Shown: positions 53,980 to 62,323 of the stretch, piece by piece
Layout: each line of letters starts with the position of its first letter
Numbering within the stretch: the first letter of the stretch is position 1
Origin: Rhodocyclaceae bacterium
Lineage (GTDB): Bacteria; Pseudomonadota; Gammaproteobacteria; Burkholderiales; Rhodocyclaceae
Length of the DNA: 64,000 bases
Direction of reading: 5' to 3'
Assembly: GCA_013791905.1 (NCBI GenBank)
Contig: VMSX01000029.1
Span: 1-64,000, forward strand
Notes under the pieces: model-generated
What the model saw: the letters and a program-made list of their open reading frames with translations, nothing else
Told to the model about the DNA's origin: nothing
Database searches by the model: none
Position numbers and translations under genes: made by a program

Positions 53980-56076
53980 ATGGCCACCCAAGCCCTCTCC
54001 TGGCAGTCCCTGCTGCGCCCTGAAAATATGAAGGCGCTGGCGGCGCCGATCCTCATCATCCTCGTGCTGTCGATGATGGTGCTGCCGCTGCCGTCCTTCA
54101 TGCTCGACCTGTTCTTCACCTTCAACATCGCGCTGTCGGTGATGGTGATGCTGGTGGCGCTCTACACGCTGAAGCCGCTGGATTTTTCGATCTTCCCGAC
54201 GGTGCTGCTGGTCACGACCCTGCTGCGCCTCTCCCTCAACGTCGCCTCGACGCGCATCGTGCTGCTCGAAGGCCACACCGGCCCGGACGCGGCCGGCAAG
54301 GTGATCGAAGCCTTCGGCCACTTCCTGGTCGGCGGCAACTACGCCGTCGGCATCATCGTCTTCCTCATTCTCACGCTGATCAACTTCATCGTCATCACCA
54401 AGGGCGCCGGCCGTATCGCCGAAGTGTCGGCGCGCTTCACCCTGGATGCGATGCCCGGCAAGCAGATGGCGATCGACGCCGATCTGAATGCCGGCCTGAT
54501 CGGCGAACAGGAGGCGCGCAGCCGGCGCAAGGAGATCGCGCAGGAAGCCGATTTCTTCGGTTCCATGGACGGCGCCTCGAAATTCGTGCGCGGCGATGCG
54601 ATTGCCGGCATCCTGATCCTGATCATCAACATCATCGGCGGCCTGATCATCGGTGTCCTGCAGCACGACATGACCGCCGGAGCGGCAGCCAAGACTTACA
54701 CCCTGCTGACCATCGGCGACGGCCTGGTGGCGCAGATTCCGGCGCTGATCGTTTCGGTGGCGGCTGGCCTGGTGGTGTCGCGCGTTAGCGACGACAAAGA
54801 CCTCACCACCTCGTTCATGGCGCAGTTGTTCGGTAATCCGACGGTGTTGATGCTGGCTGGCGGCATCCTCTTCATCCTCGGCGTGATTCCCGGCATGCCG
54901 TCCTTCGTGTTCCTGCTGCTGGCGTCAGGATTGTTCGCGCTGGCCTGGATGAAAGCGCAACAGAAGCAGGCTGCCGCATTGGCTGCAGAGGAGAAACCCG
55001 CCGCTGCCGCCGTGTCGCCGGAGGAGAGCGTCGAAGCCAGTTGGGCCGATGTCGCGCCGGTCGATGTGCTGGGTCTCGAGGTCGGTTACCGCCTGATCCC
55101 GCTGGTCGATCGCGGCCAGGATGGCGAACTGCTGAAGCGCATTCGCGGTCTGCGCAAGAAATTCGCGCAGGAAGTGGGTTTCCTCTCCGCGCCGGTGCAT
55201 ATCCGCGACAATCTTGAGCTCAAGCCGAATGGCTATCGCATTACCTTGAAAGGTGTTGAGGTCGGTGCCGGTGAAGCCTTCCCCGGCATGCATCTGGCCA
55301 TCAACCCGGGGCGGGTCAGCGGCATGCTGGCCGGCAACCCGACCAAGGACCCGGCCTTCGGCCTGCCGGCCGTGTGGATCGACGCGGCCATGCGCGATCA
55401 GGCGCACATCATGGGTTACACGGTGGTCGATGCCGGCACGGTAGTGGCCACCCATCTCAATCACCTCATCCTGACGCATGCCGCAGAACTGCTGGGACGT
55501 CAAGAAACCCAGGCGCTGCTCGATCACCTGGCGAAGGATGCGCCGAAGCTCATCGAAGAACTGGTGCCGAAGGTGCTGCCACTTTCGACCGCCCAGCGCG
55601 TGCTGCAGAACCTGCTGGAAGAGGGCGTCAATATCCGCGACATGCGCACCATCATCGAGACACTGGCGGAAAACGCGCCGCGTACGCAGGATCCTGCCGA
55701 ACTGACGGCGCTGGTGCGCGTCAGCCTGGGCCGCGCGATTGTTCAGCAACTCTATCCGAACGGTCAGGAGCTGTCCGTGATGGCGCTCGAACCTGGCCTC
55801 GAGCGCCTGCTGGCGCAGGCGATGCAAGGTGCCGGTGCCGACGGTTCGGGTATCGAGCCGGGCCTGGCCGACACGCTGTTGCGCGAGACGGTGGCGGCGG
55901 CCAAGCGGCAGGAAGACCTCGGCTTGCCTGCCGTACTGCTGGTGCCGAGCAGTTTGCGCTGGCTGATGTCGCGCTTTTTGCGCCGTGCCTGGACAAATCT
56001 GAAGGTGCTGGCGAACAGTGAAATTCCGGATTCGAAAACGATCAAGGTGACGGTCGTCATTGGCGCCAAGGCCTGA
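53980..56076 (+). CDS. flhA: Flagellar export apparatus protein FlhA
   Basis: The nonameric export gate protein. The 698 aa have eight TM segments in the first about 330 residues and the FHIPEP-type loop (TKGAGRIAEVSARFTLDAM, then MPGKQMAIDADLNAG). The cytoplasmic domain of about 350 residues binds chaperone-substrate complexes (PVHIRDNLELKPNGYRITLK). It directly follows flhB. A short reading frame and flhF follow, making one probable operon flhB-flhA-flhF. Confidence 0.97.
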   Translation: MATQALSWQSLLRPENMKALAAPILIILVLSMMVLPLPSFMLDLFFTFNIALSVMVMLVALYTLKPLDFSIFPTVLLVTTLLRLSLNVASTRIVLLEGHTGPDAAGKVIEAFGHFLVGGNYAVGIIVFLILTLINFIVITKGAGRIAEVSARFTLDAMPGKQMAIDADLNAGLIGEQEARSRRKEIAQEADFFGSMDGASKFVRGDAIAGILILIINIIGGLIIGVLQHDMTAGAAAKTYTLLTIGDGLVAQIPALIVSVAAGLVVSRVSDDKDLTTSFMAQLFGNPTVLMLAGGILFILGVIPGMPSFVFLLLASGLFALAWMKAQQKQAAALAAEEKPAAAAVSPEESVEASWADVAPVDVLGLEVGYRLIPLVDRGQDGELLKRIRGLRKKFAQEVGFLSAPVHIRDNLELKPNGYRITLKGVEVGAGEAFPGMHLAINPGRVSGMLAGNPTKDPAFGLPAVWIDAAMRDQAHIMGYTVVDAGTVVATHLNHLILTHAAELLGRQETQALLDHLAKDAPKLIEELVPKVLPLSTAQRVLQNLLEEGVNIRDMRTIIETLAENAPRTQDPAELTALVRVSLGRAIVQQLYPNGQELSVMALEPGLERLLAQAMQGAGADGSGIEPGLADTLLRETVAAAKRQEDLGLPAVLLVPSSLRWLMSRFLRRAWTNLKVLANSEIPDSKTIKVTVVIGAKA

Positions 56077-56103
56077 TGACCAGCGACAACAAAAGGAAAT
56101 TAA

Positions 56104-56214
56104 ATGGCCCCCATACTCATTATGTTCGCTGCCCCCATGAAATCACCCGAAGCGGTGACGGGGGTCCTCATTTTGCAACTGAGCTCCTTCGGGACGGCCC
56201 TTCAGGAGTCATGA
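56104..56214 (+). CDS. Possible 36-aa leader peptide upstream of flhF
   Basis: After AAAGGAAATTAA an ATG opens MAPILIMFAAPMKSPEAV, followed by TGVLILQLSSFG and TALQES, and stops one base before the flhF ATG. The AAAGGA Shine-Dalgarno is better spaced than most in this operon. The frame spans the whole flhA-flhF gap, and the flhF ribosome binding site lies inside its last codons. It could be a real small protein or a translational coupling device for flhF. There is no homology evidence. Confidence 0.4.
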   Translation: MAPILIMFAAPMKSPEAVTGVLILQLSSFGTALQES

Positions 56215-56215
56215 C

Positions 56216-57727
56216 ATGACAGTTAAACGATTTTTCGGTGAAAGCGCGCGCGATGCCTTGCGCAAGGTCAAGGAGGCGCTTGGCCCGGAGGCGATTGTCA
56301 TCTCCAATAAGGCGGTGCCCGGCGGCGTCGAAATCACCGCCATGAGCGCCGACAGCCTTGATGCCTTGTCGCGTCAAGGCGCCCCGAGCCCTGCGCCTGC
56401 CGTTCCCGCGTCCGCGGCGAAACCGGCTGGCGCCGTACCCGCTACGGGGCATTTCATACCGCCGGCGCCGACTTTTGCGACCCACGGCGGGATTCCCGAC
56501 GAAGACGATTACACCGTCAGTCTTTCGACAAAGGCACGCGCGCCGCAGCCTTTCCAGTCCTGGCAACCCTGGCCGCAACCCGAGCCGGTGCGCCAGAACA
56601 TTGCGCCGGTCAGCGACGAAAAAGTCAAGTTGCGCCCCTTGCCGCCTAAACCGGCTGCAGCACCCGGGCACGACCGGCTGCCCGATCTGTCCGCTACGGT
56701 CGATCATGCTGCCCGCAACAGCGGGCTGGCAAACTTGAATGGCGGAATCGAGAGCGGTGTGCAAGTGCAGCAATTGATGGCCGAAATGCAAAGCATCCGG
56801 GGCATGCTCGAGCGCCAGCTGGCTGGCTTTGCCTGGGGCGACATGACGCGCCATGCGCCGGCCAAGGCACAGTTGCTGGGCGAAATGCTGGAAGCCGGGT
56901 TTTCCGGACTGCTGGCGCGGCGTCTGGTCGAAGACATGCCTGACGATCTTGAGTTGCAGGATGGCCGCAAATGGCTGGTCGGTGCCGTCAATCGCCGTTT
57001 GCGCACCTTGACCAGCGAAAACGACCTGATCGACCGCGGTGGCGTGTTCGCGCTGGTGGGGCCGACCGGCGTCGGCAAGACCACCACGACCGCCAAACTC
57101 GCCGCGCGCTGTGTGGTGCGCTATGGCGCCGACAAGCTGGCGTTGCTGACGACCGATGGCTACCGGATCGGCGCGCATGAGCAGTTGCGCATCTATGGCC
57201 GCATCCTCGGCGTGCCGGTGCATGTCGTGCGCGACAGCGAAGATCTGCGCCGCACGCTCACCGAGTTGCGCGGCAAGCACATGGTGCTGATCGATACCGT
57301 GGGCATGAGCCAGCGGGACCGCATGGTGGCCGAGCAGGCGGCGATGCTGATGCGTGCCGGCGAAGTGCGGCGGCTGCTGATGCTGAATGCCACCAGCCGC
57401 GGCGACACGCTCGATGACGTGATCCGCAGCTATGCCGGCGAAGATCTGGCCGGCTGCATCCTGACCAAGGTGGATGAGACAGCCTCGCTGGCGCCGGCGA
57501 TCGATGCCGTGGTGCGCCACGGGCTCCTGCTCTCCTATGTCGCCAATGGCCAGCGCGTTCCGGAAGATCTGCACCTGCCTAATCGTAACTACCTGCTGCA
57601 TCGTGCCTTCAAGCAGCCGAAGGCCGAATCGGCACATCGACTGAAAGCTGAAGAGGTGGGTCTGATCATGCCGTCGCGGGCCGAGACGGTGTTAGCGGCT
57701 GCGCCGCGTGGAGCGGCGCTTGTCTGA
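56216..57727 (+). CDS. flhF: Flagellar placement GTPase FlhF with an in-frame repeat
   Basis: An SRP-family GTPase that positions the polar flagellum. Of 503 aa, the N-terminal B domain (MTVKRFFGESARDALRKVKE) is followed by a Pro/Ala-rich linker. The NG domain has P-loop GPTGVGKTTTTAKLAA (about 282), TTDGYRIGAHEQLRIYG and DTVGMSQRD. Residues 73-87 (AVPATGHFIPPAPTF) are exactly 15 codons made by the 45-bp long form of the dispersed repeat. CAGGAG precedes the ATG. The next gene is a stripped FlhG-like protein overlapping its end. Confidence 0.95.
   Translation: MTVKRFFGESARDALRKVKEALGPEAIVISNKAVPGGVEITAMSADSLDALSRQGAPSPAPAVPASAAKPAGAVPATGHFIPPAPTFATHGGIPDEDDYTVSLSTKARAPQPFQSWQPWPQPEPVRQNIAPVSDEKVKLRPLPPKPAAAPGHDRLPDLSATVDHAARNSGLANLNGGIESGVQVQQLMAEMQSIRGMLERQLAGFAWGDMTRHAPAKAQLLGEMLEAGFSGLLARRLVEDMPDDLELQDGRKWLVGAVNRRLRTLTSENDLIDRGGVFALVGPTGVGKTTTTAKLAARCVVRYGADKLALLTTDGYRIGAHEQLRIYGRILGVPVHVVRDSEDLRRTLTELRGKHMVLIDTVGMSQRDRMVAEQAAMLMRAGEVRRLLMLNATSRGDTLDDVIRSYAGEDLAGCILTKVDETASLAPAIDAVVRHGLLLSYVANGQRVPEDLHLPNRNYLLHRAFKQPKAESAHRLKAEEVGLIMPSRAETVLAAAPRGAALV
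56432..56476 (+). repeat. 45-bp long form of the dispersed repeat inside flhF
   Basis: Differs from the 12386-12430 copy at three positions. It is in frame, without a stop, in the linker between the FlhF B and G domains. Confidence 0.88.
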
Positions 57728-58079
57728 TTTGCGTCGCCATGGCGAACTGGCGGGCGACCAGGCGGATGGGTTGCGCCGCCTGTTTGGCCCGGCTGCCGTG
57801 ACGCTGACAGTGGCGGCACACGAAACGGCGGTGATCGACGCCTATGTAACGATCAAGCGCGTTGCGCATGAGCAATGCTGCGGCTGCTTCAAAATCGCCA
57901 TCACGCATGCGCGTTCGGCCAACGAAGCGCAAGCCGTGTTCGACAACATGCGGCGCGTGGCGCATGAGTATTTGGGCGTTCATCTCGAATATCTTGGCAT
58001 GGCCGCGCCAGCGGCCGGCACGCTGCGCGGCTCCGGCCCCGTCCCGCCCGGGATGATGCGGCGTGATTCGGTGCTATAG
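57720..58079 (+). CDS. FlhG/FleN-like protein lacking the ATPase core
   Basis: A 119-aa protein. The start (about residues 2-20, SDLRRHGELAGDQADGLRRL) matches the N-terminal DQAxxLR motif by which FlhG/YlxH proteins stimulate FlhF. The rest (TVAAHETAVIDAYVTIKRVA, then ITHARSANEAQAVFDNMRRV and AHEYLGVHLEYLG) matches the C-terminal half of MinD-like FlhG. The Walker A, the Walker B and the middle of the usual about 280-aa protein are absent, joined without a frameshift. A TTG start with GGAG 6 bp upstream is chosen; GTG 57708 is an alternative. It overlaps the flhF end by 8 bp and precedes fliA, exactly the normal flhG position. Confidence 0.75.
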   Translation: MSDLRRHGELAGDQADGLRRLFGPAAVTLTVAAHETAVIDAYVTIKRVAHEQCCGCFKIAITHARSANEAQAVFDNMRRVAHEYLGVHLEYLGMAAPAAGTLRGSGPVPPGMMRRDSVL

Positions 58080-58166
58080 TTTGCCGGCCCGATGTTGCCG
58101 ATGCGTGCACCATGCTCCGCCAGCCGCGCTTCACCAGCCACGCTTCACCAGCCATTTTTGAGTCTG

Positions 58167-58955
58167 ATGAATCCGACGATGTATACCTCCCAGGGCACGC
58201 TCGAAAAAGAGCGGCTCGTCAATCAATATGTTCCGCTCGTCAAACGGATCGCCTTTCATCTGATGGCGAGACTGCCGGCCAGCGTGCAGATCGATGATCT
58301 CGTGCAGAACGGCATGCTCGGCCTGCTCGATGCACTGGGGCGTTTCGAGGAGGGCCTGGGCGCGCAATTCGAGACCTATGCCGTGCAACGGGTGCGTGGT
58401 GCCATGCTCGACGGCCTGCGCGAGAACGACTGGTTGCCGCGCGGCATCCGCAAGGAAATGCGCCGCGTCGAGACCGCCATCCAGAAACTCGAACACCAGC
58501 AGGGGCGCCATCCCAACGAGGGCGAACTTGCGGCAGCGTTGGACATGCCACTGGCCGATTATCAGAAGCTGTTGCAGGATGCACGCGGCCATCAAATTGT
58601 TTATCTCGAGGACCTGGCCGAGGAACATGAGGATTACCTCGAGCGGCACGCTTCAGGAGTTTCTCCCGACCCGCTGACGCTGCTTGAAGAAAGCGATGTG
58701 CGCGGAGCGCTCGTCGCGGCAATTGCCGGTTTGCCGGAGCGCGAAAAGATGATGATGGCGCTCTACTACGAGCAGGATCTGAACCTGCGGGAAATCGGTG
58801 CGGTGCTGGGCGTCACCGAGTCGCGTGTCTGTCAGTTGCATACGCAGGCCGTTACCCGCCTGCGCGCCACCATGCTGGGTGATGAAGGTCCGCTCAAGAC
58901 CGCGACGAAGCGGCGTGGCCGCAAACCCAAGATGCCGCAACCCGCCTCCGCCTGA
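58167..58955 (+). CDS. fliA: Flagellar sigma factor FliA (sigma-28)
   Basis: Directs late flagellar gene transcription. Starting at MNPTMYTSQGTLEKERLV gives 262 aa. Region 2 is VNQYVPLVKRIAFHLMARLP and FETYAVQRVRGAMLDGLREN, region 3 LPRGIRKEMRRVE, and region 4 has the helix-turn-helix LREIGAVLGVTESRVCQLHT. The tail is a basic KRRGRKPK. An ATG 12 bp later is also possible. A direct repeat of CACGCTTCACCAGC-like units (about 58119-58150) lies just upstream. Its anti-sigma factor gene flgM lies at 61040. Confidence 0.95.
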   Translation: MNPTMYTSQGTLEKERLVNQYVPLVKRIAFHLMARLPASVQIDDLVQNGMLGLLDALGRFEEGLGAQFETYAVQRVRGAMLDGLRENDWLPRGIRKEMRRVETAIQKLEHQQGRHPNEGELAAALDMPLADYQKLLQDARGHQIVYLEDLAEEHEDYLERHASGVSPDPLTLLEESDVRGALVAAIAGLPEREKMMMALYYEQDLNLREIGAVLGVTESRVCQLHTQAVTRLRATMLGDEGPLKTATKRRGRKPKMPQPASA

Positions 58956-58960
58956 CCGCC

Positions 58961-59701
58961 ATGGATAAGATCAGCATTGTCGGCCTGGCCCTCGGTATTT
59001 TCGCCATCCTTGGCGGGCAGGTACTTGAAGGCGGACACGTCGCATCATTGTTCCAGCCGACGGCCTTTCTGATCGTCATTGGCGGCACGCTGGGGGCTGT
59101 CATGCTGCAAAGCCCGCTGGCGGTTTTTGTGACCGGGCTCAAAATGGTCAAGTGGGTGTTTGTCCCGCCGGCGACGCGACCGGAGGCGTTGATCGAACAG
59201 ATCGTCCGCTGGAGCCATGTAGCGCGCAAGGAAGGCTTGTTGGCGCTTGAGGCCCAGGCCGTGACGGTGAGCGATCCCTTCATGCGTAGAGGGCTGCAAC
59301 TTCTGGTGGATGGTGTCGAGCCGGATCGTCTGCGCGGGGTGTTGGAGGTCGAAATCGACGCCTATGAGGCGCAGATGAAATTATCGGCCAAGATCTGGGA
59401 AGCGGCTGGCGGTTACTCGCCGACTATTGGCATCCTCGGTGCGGTGATGGGCCTGATTCATGTCATGGAAAACCTCACCGATCCATCCAAACTCGGCGCC
59501 GGCATCGCCGTGGCCTTCGTTGCCACGATCTATGGCGTCGGCGCCGCCAACCTGATATTCCTGCCGATTGCCAAGAAACTACTGTTCAACATCAATCGTC
59601 TGGTAACCATCCGCGAGATGTTTATCGACGGCCTGATCGGTATTTCGAATGGGGATAATCCGCGCATCATCGAGAGTCGTATGCAGGGCTATATCGCCTG
59701 A
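58961..59701 (+). CDS. motC: Flagellar stator subunit MotA/MotC family
   Basis: A proton-channel stator subunit of the inner membrane. The 246 aa have four TM segments (SIVGLALGIFAILGGQVLEG, AFLIVIGGTLGAVML, and two near 150-205). The cytoplasmic loop has the charged and GGYSPTIGILGAVMGLIHVM elements. The start lies 5 bp after fliA and the gene is immediately followed by motD. The MotC/MotD order next to fliA resembles Pseudomonas-type loci, hence the symbol, but MotA would also fit. Confidence 0.9.
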   Translation: MDKISIVGLALGIFAILGGQVLEGGHVASLFQPTAFLIVIGGTLGAVMLQSPLAVFVTGLKMVKWVFVPPATRPEALIEQIVRWSHVARKEGLLALEAQAVTVSDPFMRRGLQLLVDGVEPDRLRGVLEVEIDAYEAQMKLSAKIWEAAGGYSPTIGILGAVMGLIHVMENLTDPSKLGAGIAVAFVATIYGVGAANLIFLPIAKKLLFNINRLVTIREMFIDGLIGISNGDNPRIIESRMQGYIA

Positions 59702-59703
59702 GC

Positions 59704-60501
59704 ATGGGATTGGTCATGGGGCGACGACGCAAGGGCGAGGATGAGCACGAAAACCACGAGCGCTGGCTCGTCTCCTATGCGGATTTCATTACATTGCTGT
59801 TTGCCTTTTTTGTGGTGATGTATGCACTTTCGTCGGTAAATGAGGGCAAATACCGGATATTGTCCGACTCGATTTCCTCGGCGTTTCGCAACGTGCCGGG
59901 CAGCACGGTCGGCGCGATAGTGCAGATCAATCCCAATGCACCTTTGCCGATCGGGATTCCCATCAAGAAGCCACCGCTGCCCAATATCAAGCCGGATGCC
60001 GCCCGCGAAAAAAACCGTGAAGTGCTGCGCAACAAGGCGAAGGAGATTACAGCGGCGCTGGCCCCGCTGGTGCAACAGGGGCAAGTGCGGGTTACCGAGG
60101 GAGCACTGGGCATCACCGTGGAAATCAACGCCAGCGTGTTGTTCGACTCGGGTGAGGCACGTCTGCAAACTCCCGCCGTGAGAGCGCTGACAGCGGTAGG
60201 GCAGATTCTTGCCACCACGGACTTTCCGATCACCGTCGAGGGGCATACCGACAATGCCCCGATCAATACCCCACTGTTTCCTTCAAACTGGGAGCTGTCC
60301 GGCGCTCGCGCCGCAAGCGTGGTGCGGCTGTTTATCGACACAGGTGTCAATCCGCGCAGTTTGACAGCGACCGGCTACGCGGAGCAGCGGCCGATTGCCG
60401 ACAACGCGAACGCCGAGGGGCGTCAGCGCAACCGACGTGTCGCCATCAACATGGAATCGCGCACGCCAGACCAGATCAAAGAGTTGGCGTTGCCCGAATA
60501 A
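59704..60501 (+). CDS. motD: Flagellar stator subunit MotB/MotD with OmpA-like domain
   Basis: A peptidoglycan-anchored stator partner of the preceding gene. Of 265 aa, a basic N-terminus is followed by one TM segment with the essential Asp (WLVSYADFITLLFAFFVVMY, Asp about 27). A periplasmic plug/linker follows. The C-terminal OmpA/MotB domain has ITVEINASVLFDSGEARL, VEGHTDNAPI and NWELSGARAASVVR. It is coupled to motC (2-bp gap). FlgN, FlgM and FlgA genes converge on its end. Confidence 0.93.
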   Translation: MGLVMGRRRKGEDEHENHERWLVSYADFITLLFAFFVVMYALSSVNEGKYRILSDSISSAFRNVPGSTVGAIVQINPNAPLPIGIPIKKPPLPNIKPDAAREKNREVLRNKAKEITAALAPLVQQGQVRVTEGALGITVEINASVLFDSGEARLQTPAVRALTAVGQILATTDFPITVEGHTDNAPINTPLFPSNWELSGARAASVVRLFIDTGVNPRSLTATGYAEQRPIADNANAEGRQRNRRVAINMESRTPDQIKELALPE

Positions 60502-60547
60502 TCCTGGAAAAGCAATCTGCCACTAGGCAGACAGCGGGCAGACAGCG

Positions 60548-61033
60548 TCAAGCCTTACCGAGGATCCTGCCACCCAATTGGGCTTGCGGCTGGCCATCTG
60601 GGCCGTAGTTCATCGCCCGGTTCGTTGCTGTCATCAGGATGGCGAAGGCTTGCTGGTTATGTTGAAGGTGCAGGCCGATCAGTTTGCCATTGCTGACATT
60701 GAGGCCGCGTGCTTCGGTGGCGAGATCCAGTAGTTTCTGCCATGCCTTGGTGTTGTCTTCGCCGGAGCTGGCCAGCCAGGCCTCCATACCGACGCGTCCT
60801 CTGGCGAGGCCGAGGCGTTCCAACTGACCCTCCCGTGCCTGGGCGAGTGCAGCAAGCTGGTTAGTCAGGCTGGTTTTGTTTTCGGTGAGCGGCAGCAGGG
60901 CTTCGATGTCACCTCGGGTGAGCAGTTCCTGCTCACGCTTCAGAAGTACGACGAATTCCTCAAGTCTGCGGATCTCTTCGCTCAGCGTGTTGCCAAGCAG
61001 AAAGGCAGGATTGAGAGTGGAAGAATGCGCCAC
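60548..61033 (-). CDS. flgN: Flagellar chaperone FlgN
   Basis: A cytoplasmic export chaperone for hook-associated proteins. A 161-aa all-helical protein in which EEIRRLEEFVVLLKREQELL and LTENKTSLTNQLAALAQ are the FlgN coiled-coil pattern. The C-terminal NNQQ-type tail (HNQQAFAILMTATNRAMNYG) resembles FlgN proteins. It lies 6 bp after flgM on the minus strand, the conserved flgA-flgM-flgN order. Confidence 0.88.
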   Translation of the reverse strand: MAHSSTLNPAFLLGNTLSEEIRRLEEFVVLLKREQELLTRGDIEALLPLTENKTSLTNQLAALAQAREGQLERLGLARGRVGMEAWLASSGEDNTKAWQKLLDLATEARGLNVSNGKLIGLHLQHNQQAFAILMTATNRAMNYGPDGQPQAQLGGRILGKA

Positions 61034-61039
61034 GCCGGA

Positions 61040-61342
61040 TCAGGCGGTCGGGTTCGGGCGTCCGAGCATTTCACGCACGCTGGACAGCAGGCCGTCGGCA
61101 ATGCGCTCGGGGTTGATCTGGAAACGGCCTTCGGAAATGGCGGCCTTGATTTCGGCGACGCGTTGGGCGTTAACCGGCGCCTCGCCAGCGCCGACTTCCT
61201 GCATACGGGCGGATAGCGAGGAAATGTCGACGCGCTCGCTCGTTCCAGCGCGTGGCTGTGGCGAAGGGGCCGCAGCGCCGCGCGCACGTCCGGAATCCGG
61301 AGTAGTACCGACGGATGGGGTTGCGCTATTGATCTTCACGTT
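61040..61342 (-). CDS. flgM: Anti-sigma-28 factor FlgM
   Basis: Binds FliA and is exported through the completed hook. A GTG start with GAGG upstream gives 100 aa beginning VKINSATPSVGTTPDSG. The C-terminal sigma-binding helices are VNAQRVAEIKAAISEGRFQI and NPERIADGLLSSVREMLGR. An upstream ATG in frame would add 16 non-conserved residues. A 14-base partial match to the dispersed repeat core lies in the coding region at 61184-61197. Confidence 0.92.
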   Translation of the reverse strand, partial: NVKINSATPSVGTTPDSGRARGAAAPSPQPRAGTSERVDISSLSARMQEVGAGEAPVNAQRVAEIKAAISEGRFQINPERIADGLLSSVREMLGRPNPTA

Positions 61343-61539
61343 GTTTTCCTCTTGTTTCGGTATGGCATGCGCAGTTGCGGCAAACATCAAACCACGCTAA
61401 CTCATTGTTATTCCATGAACAATACTACTCTGGCAGTATTTACGGCATAACTGGTGAAAACCTGAGAAAAAACATCGCCAGCGCCGAAGGGAATCCCGGC
61501 TTGATTATAGACGTATCCCGTTCTGGCATGACGAGTGCG

Positions 61540-62241
61540 TCAGTAGCCGACTTCCACGGTGCCACCGGCTTTGGCAATCCCGCTGATGACCTGACCATTG
61601 CCAAGCCTGACCTGGGCGACTTGTCCCTCGACGGCATTGTTGAGCGCCCGGCCTTCGTTGGTCACCGCAAACCCCGGTCCGCGTGAAATGACCCTGACGG
61701 TTTGTCCCTGGCGCACCACCATCATCGCCTTGAGCATGTCAGAACGTAGCGGCCGGCCGGCCGGGATCGATGTGGCGGCGGCCTTGCCGACTGCGCCGGC
61801 AAATTCGGTGAGGATGTTTGATGGCAGCTCGGACAGGTCGCCCAGTTGGGTGGCCAGATCATCCTCGACCACGACCTGCCCCTGCGCGATGGGGCGCGCA
61901 CTGATCAGGTAATCGGCCTTGACGCGGATATGAACAGGTACATAAACTCGCCAGCCGGCTTCGTTGAGGCAGCGCACCAGGACGTTGATGCGTCCCCAGC
62001 CCTGCGCCCCCTGCGGGCGGCTGACATCGAACGAGTTGCAGGGCGCGAGCTGGTTGCCTGGGTCGAGACCGCCAATTTCGTAACTGACCTGCCCGGGCAG
62101 ACCCTTGGTCTGGATCTTGAGCCAGCTATCGATGGCTTTTTTCACCGGAGCGGGGTCCTGTTGGGCCTGGGCCAGCGAAGCACCCAGGCCAAGGGCAAGT
62201 AAGCAGAGCAGGGTGCGGAGGGGAATGGTCAAGTGTCGCAT
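61540..62241 (-). CDS. flgA: Flagella basal body P-ring formation protein FlgA
   Basis: A periplasmic chaperone for P-ring protein FlgI. The 233 aa have a signal peptide (TIPLRTLLCLLALGLGASLA). A first domain follows with the cysteine pair (LAPCNSF and NVLVRC). The C-terminal SAF/beta-clip domain has ARPIAQGQVVVEDDLATQLG and VRQGQTVRVISRGPGFAVT. About 200 bp separate it from flgM. That gap holds an AATACT/AGTATT stem at 61423-61442 and presumably the flgM promoter. Confidence 0.93.
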   Translation of the reverse strand: MRHLTIPLRTLLCLLALGLGASLAQAQQDPAPVKKAIDSWLKIQTKGLPGQVSYEIGGLDPGNQLAPCNSFDVSRPQGAQGWGRINVLVRCLNEAGWRVYVPVHIRVKADYLISARPIAQGQVVVEDDLATQLGDLSELPSNILTEFAGAVGKAAATSIPAGRPLRSDMLKAMMVVRQGQTVRVISRGPGFAVTNEGRALNNAVEGQVAQVRLGNGQVISGIAKAGGTVEVGY

Positions 62242-62323
62242 GCCGGCATTGAACCATCTGGCAGCGGATCAGGGTTGACTGCGTATCGGCGCTTTTTCGC
62301 CGCTGTTCCCTCTTGGTGCTCGG

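Noticed and set aside
61184-61197. Partial match to the dispersed repeat inside flgM
   Set aside because: Only 14 bases of the core match and the encoded residues fit FlgM; it may be chance, so it is not listed as a repeat copy.
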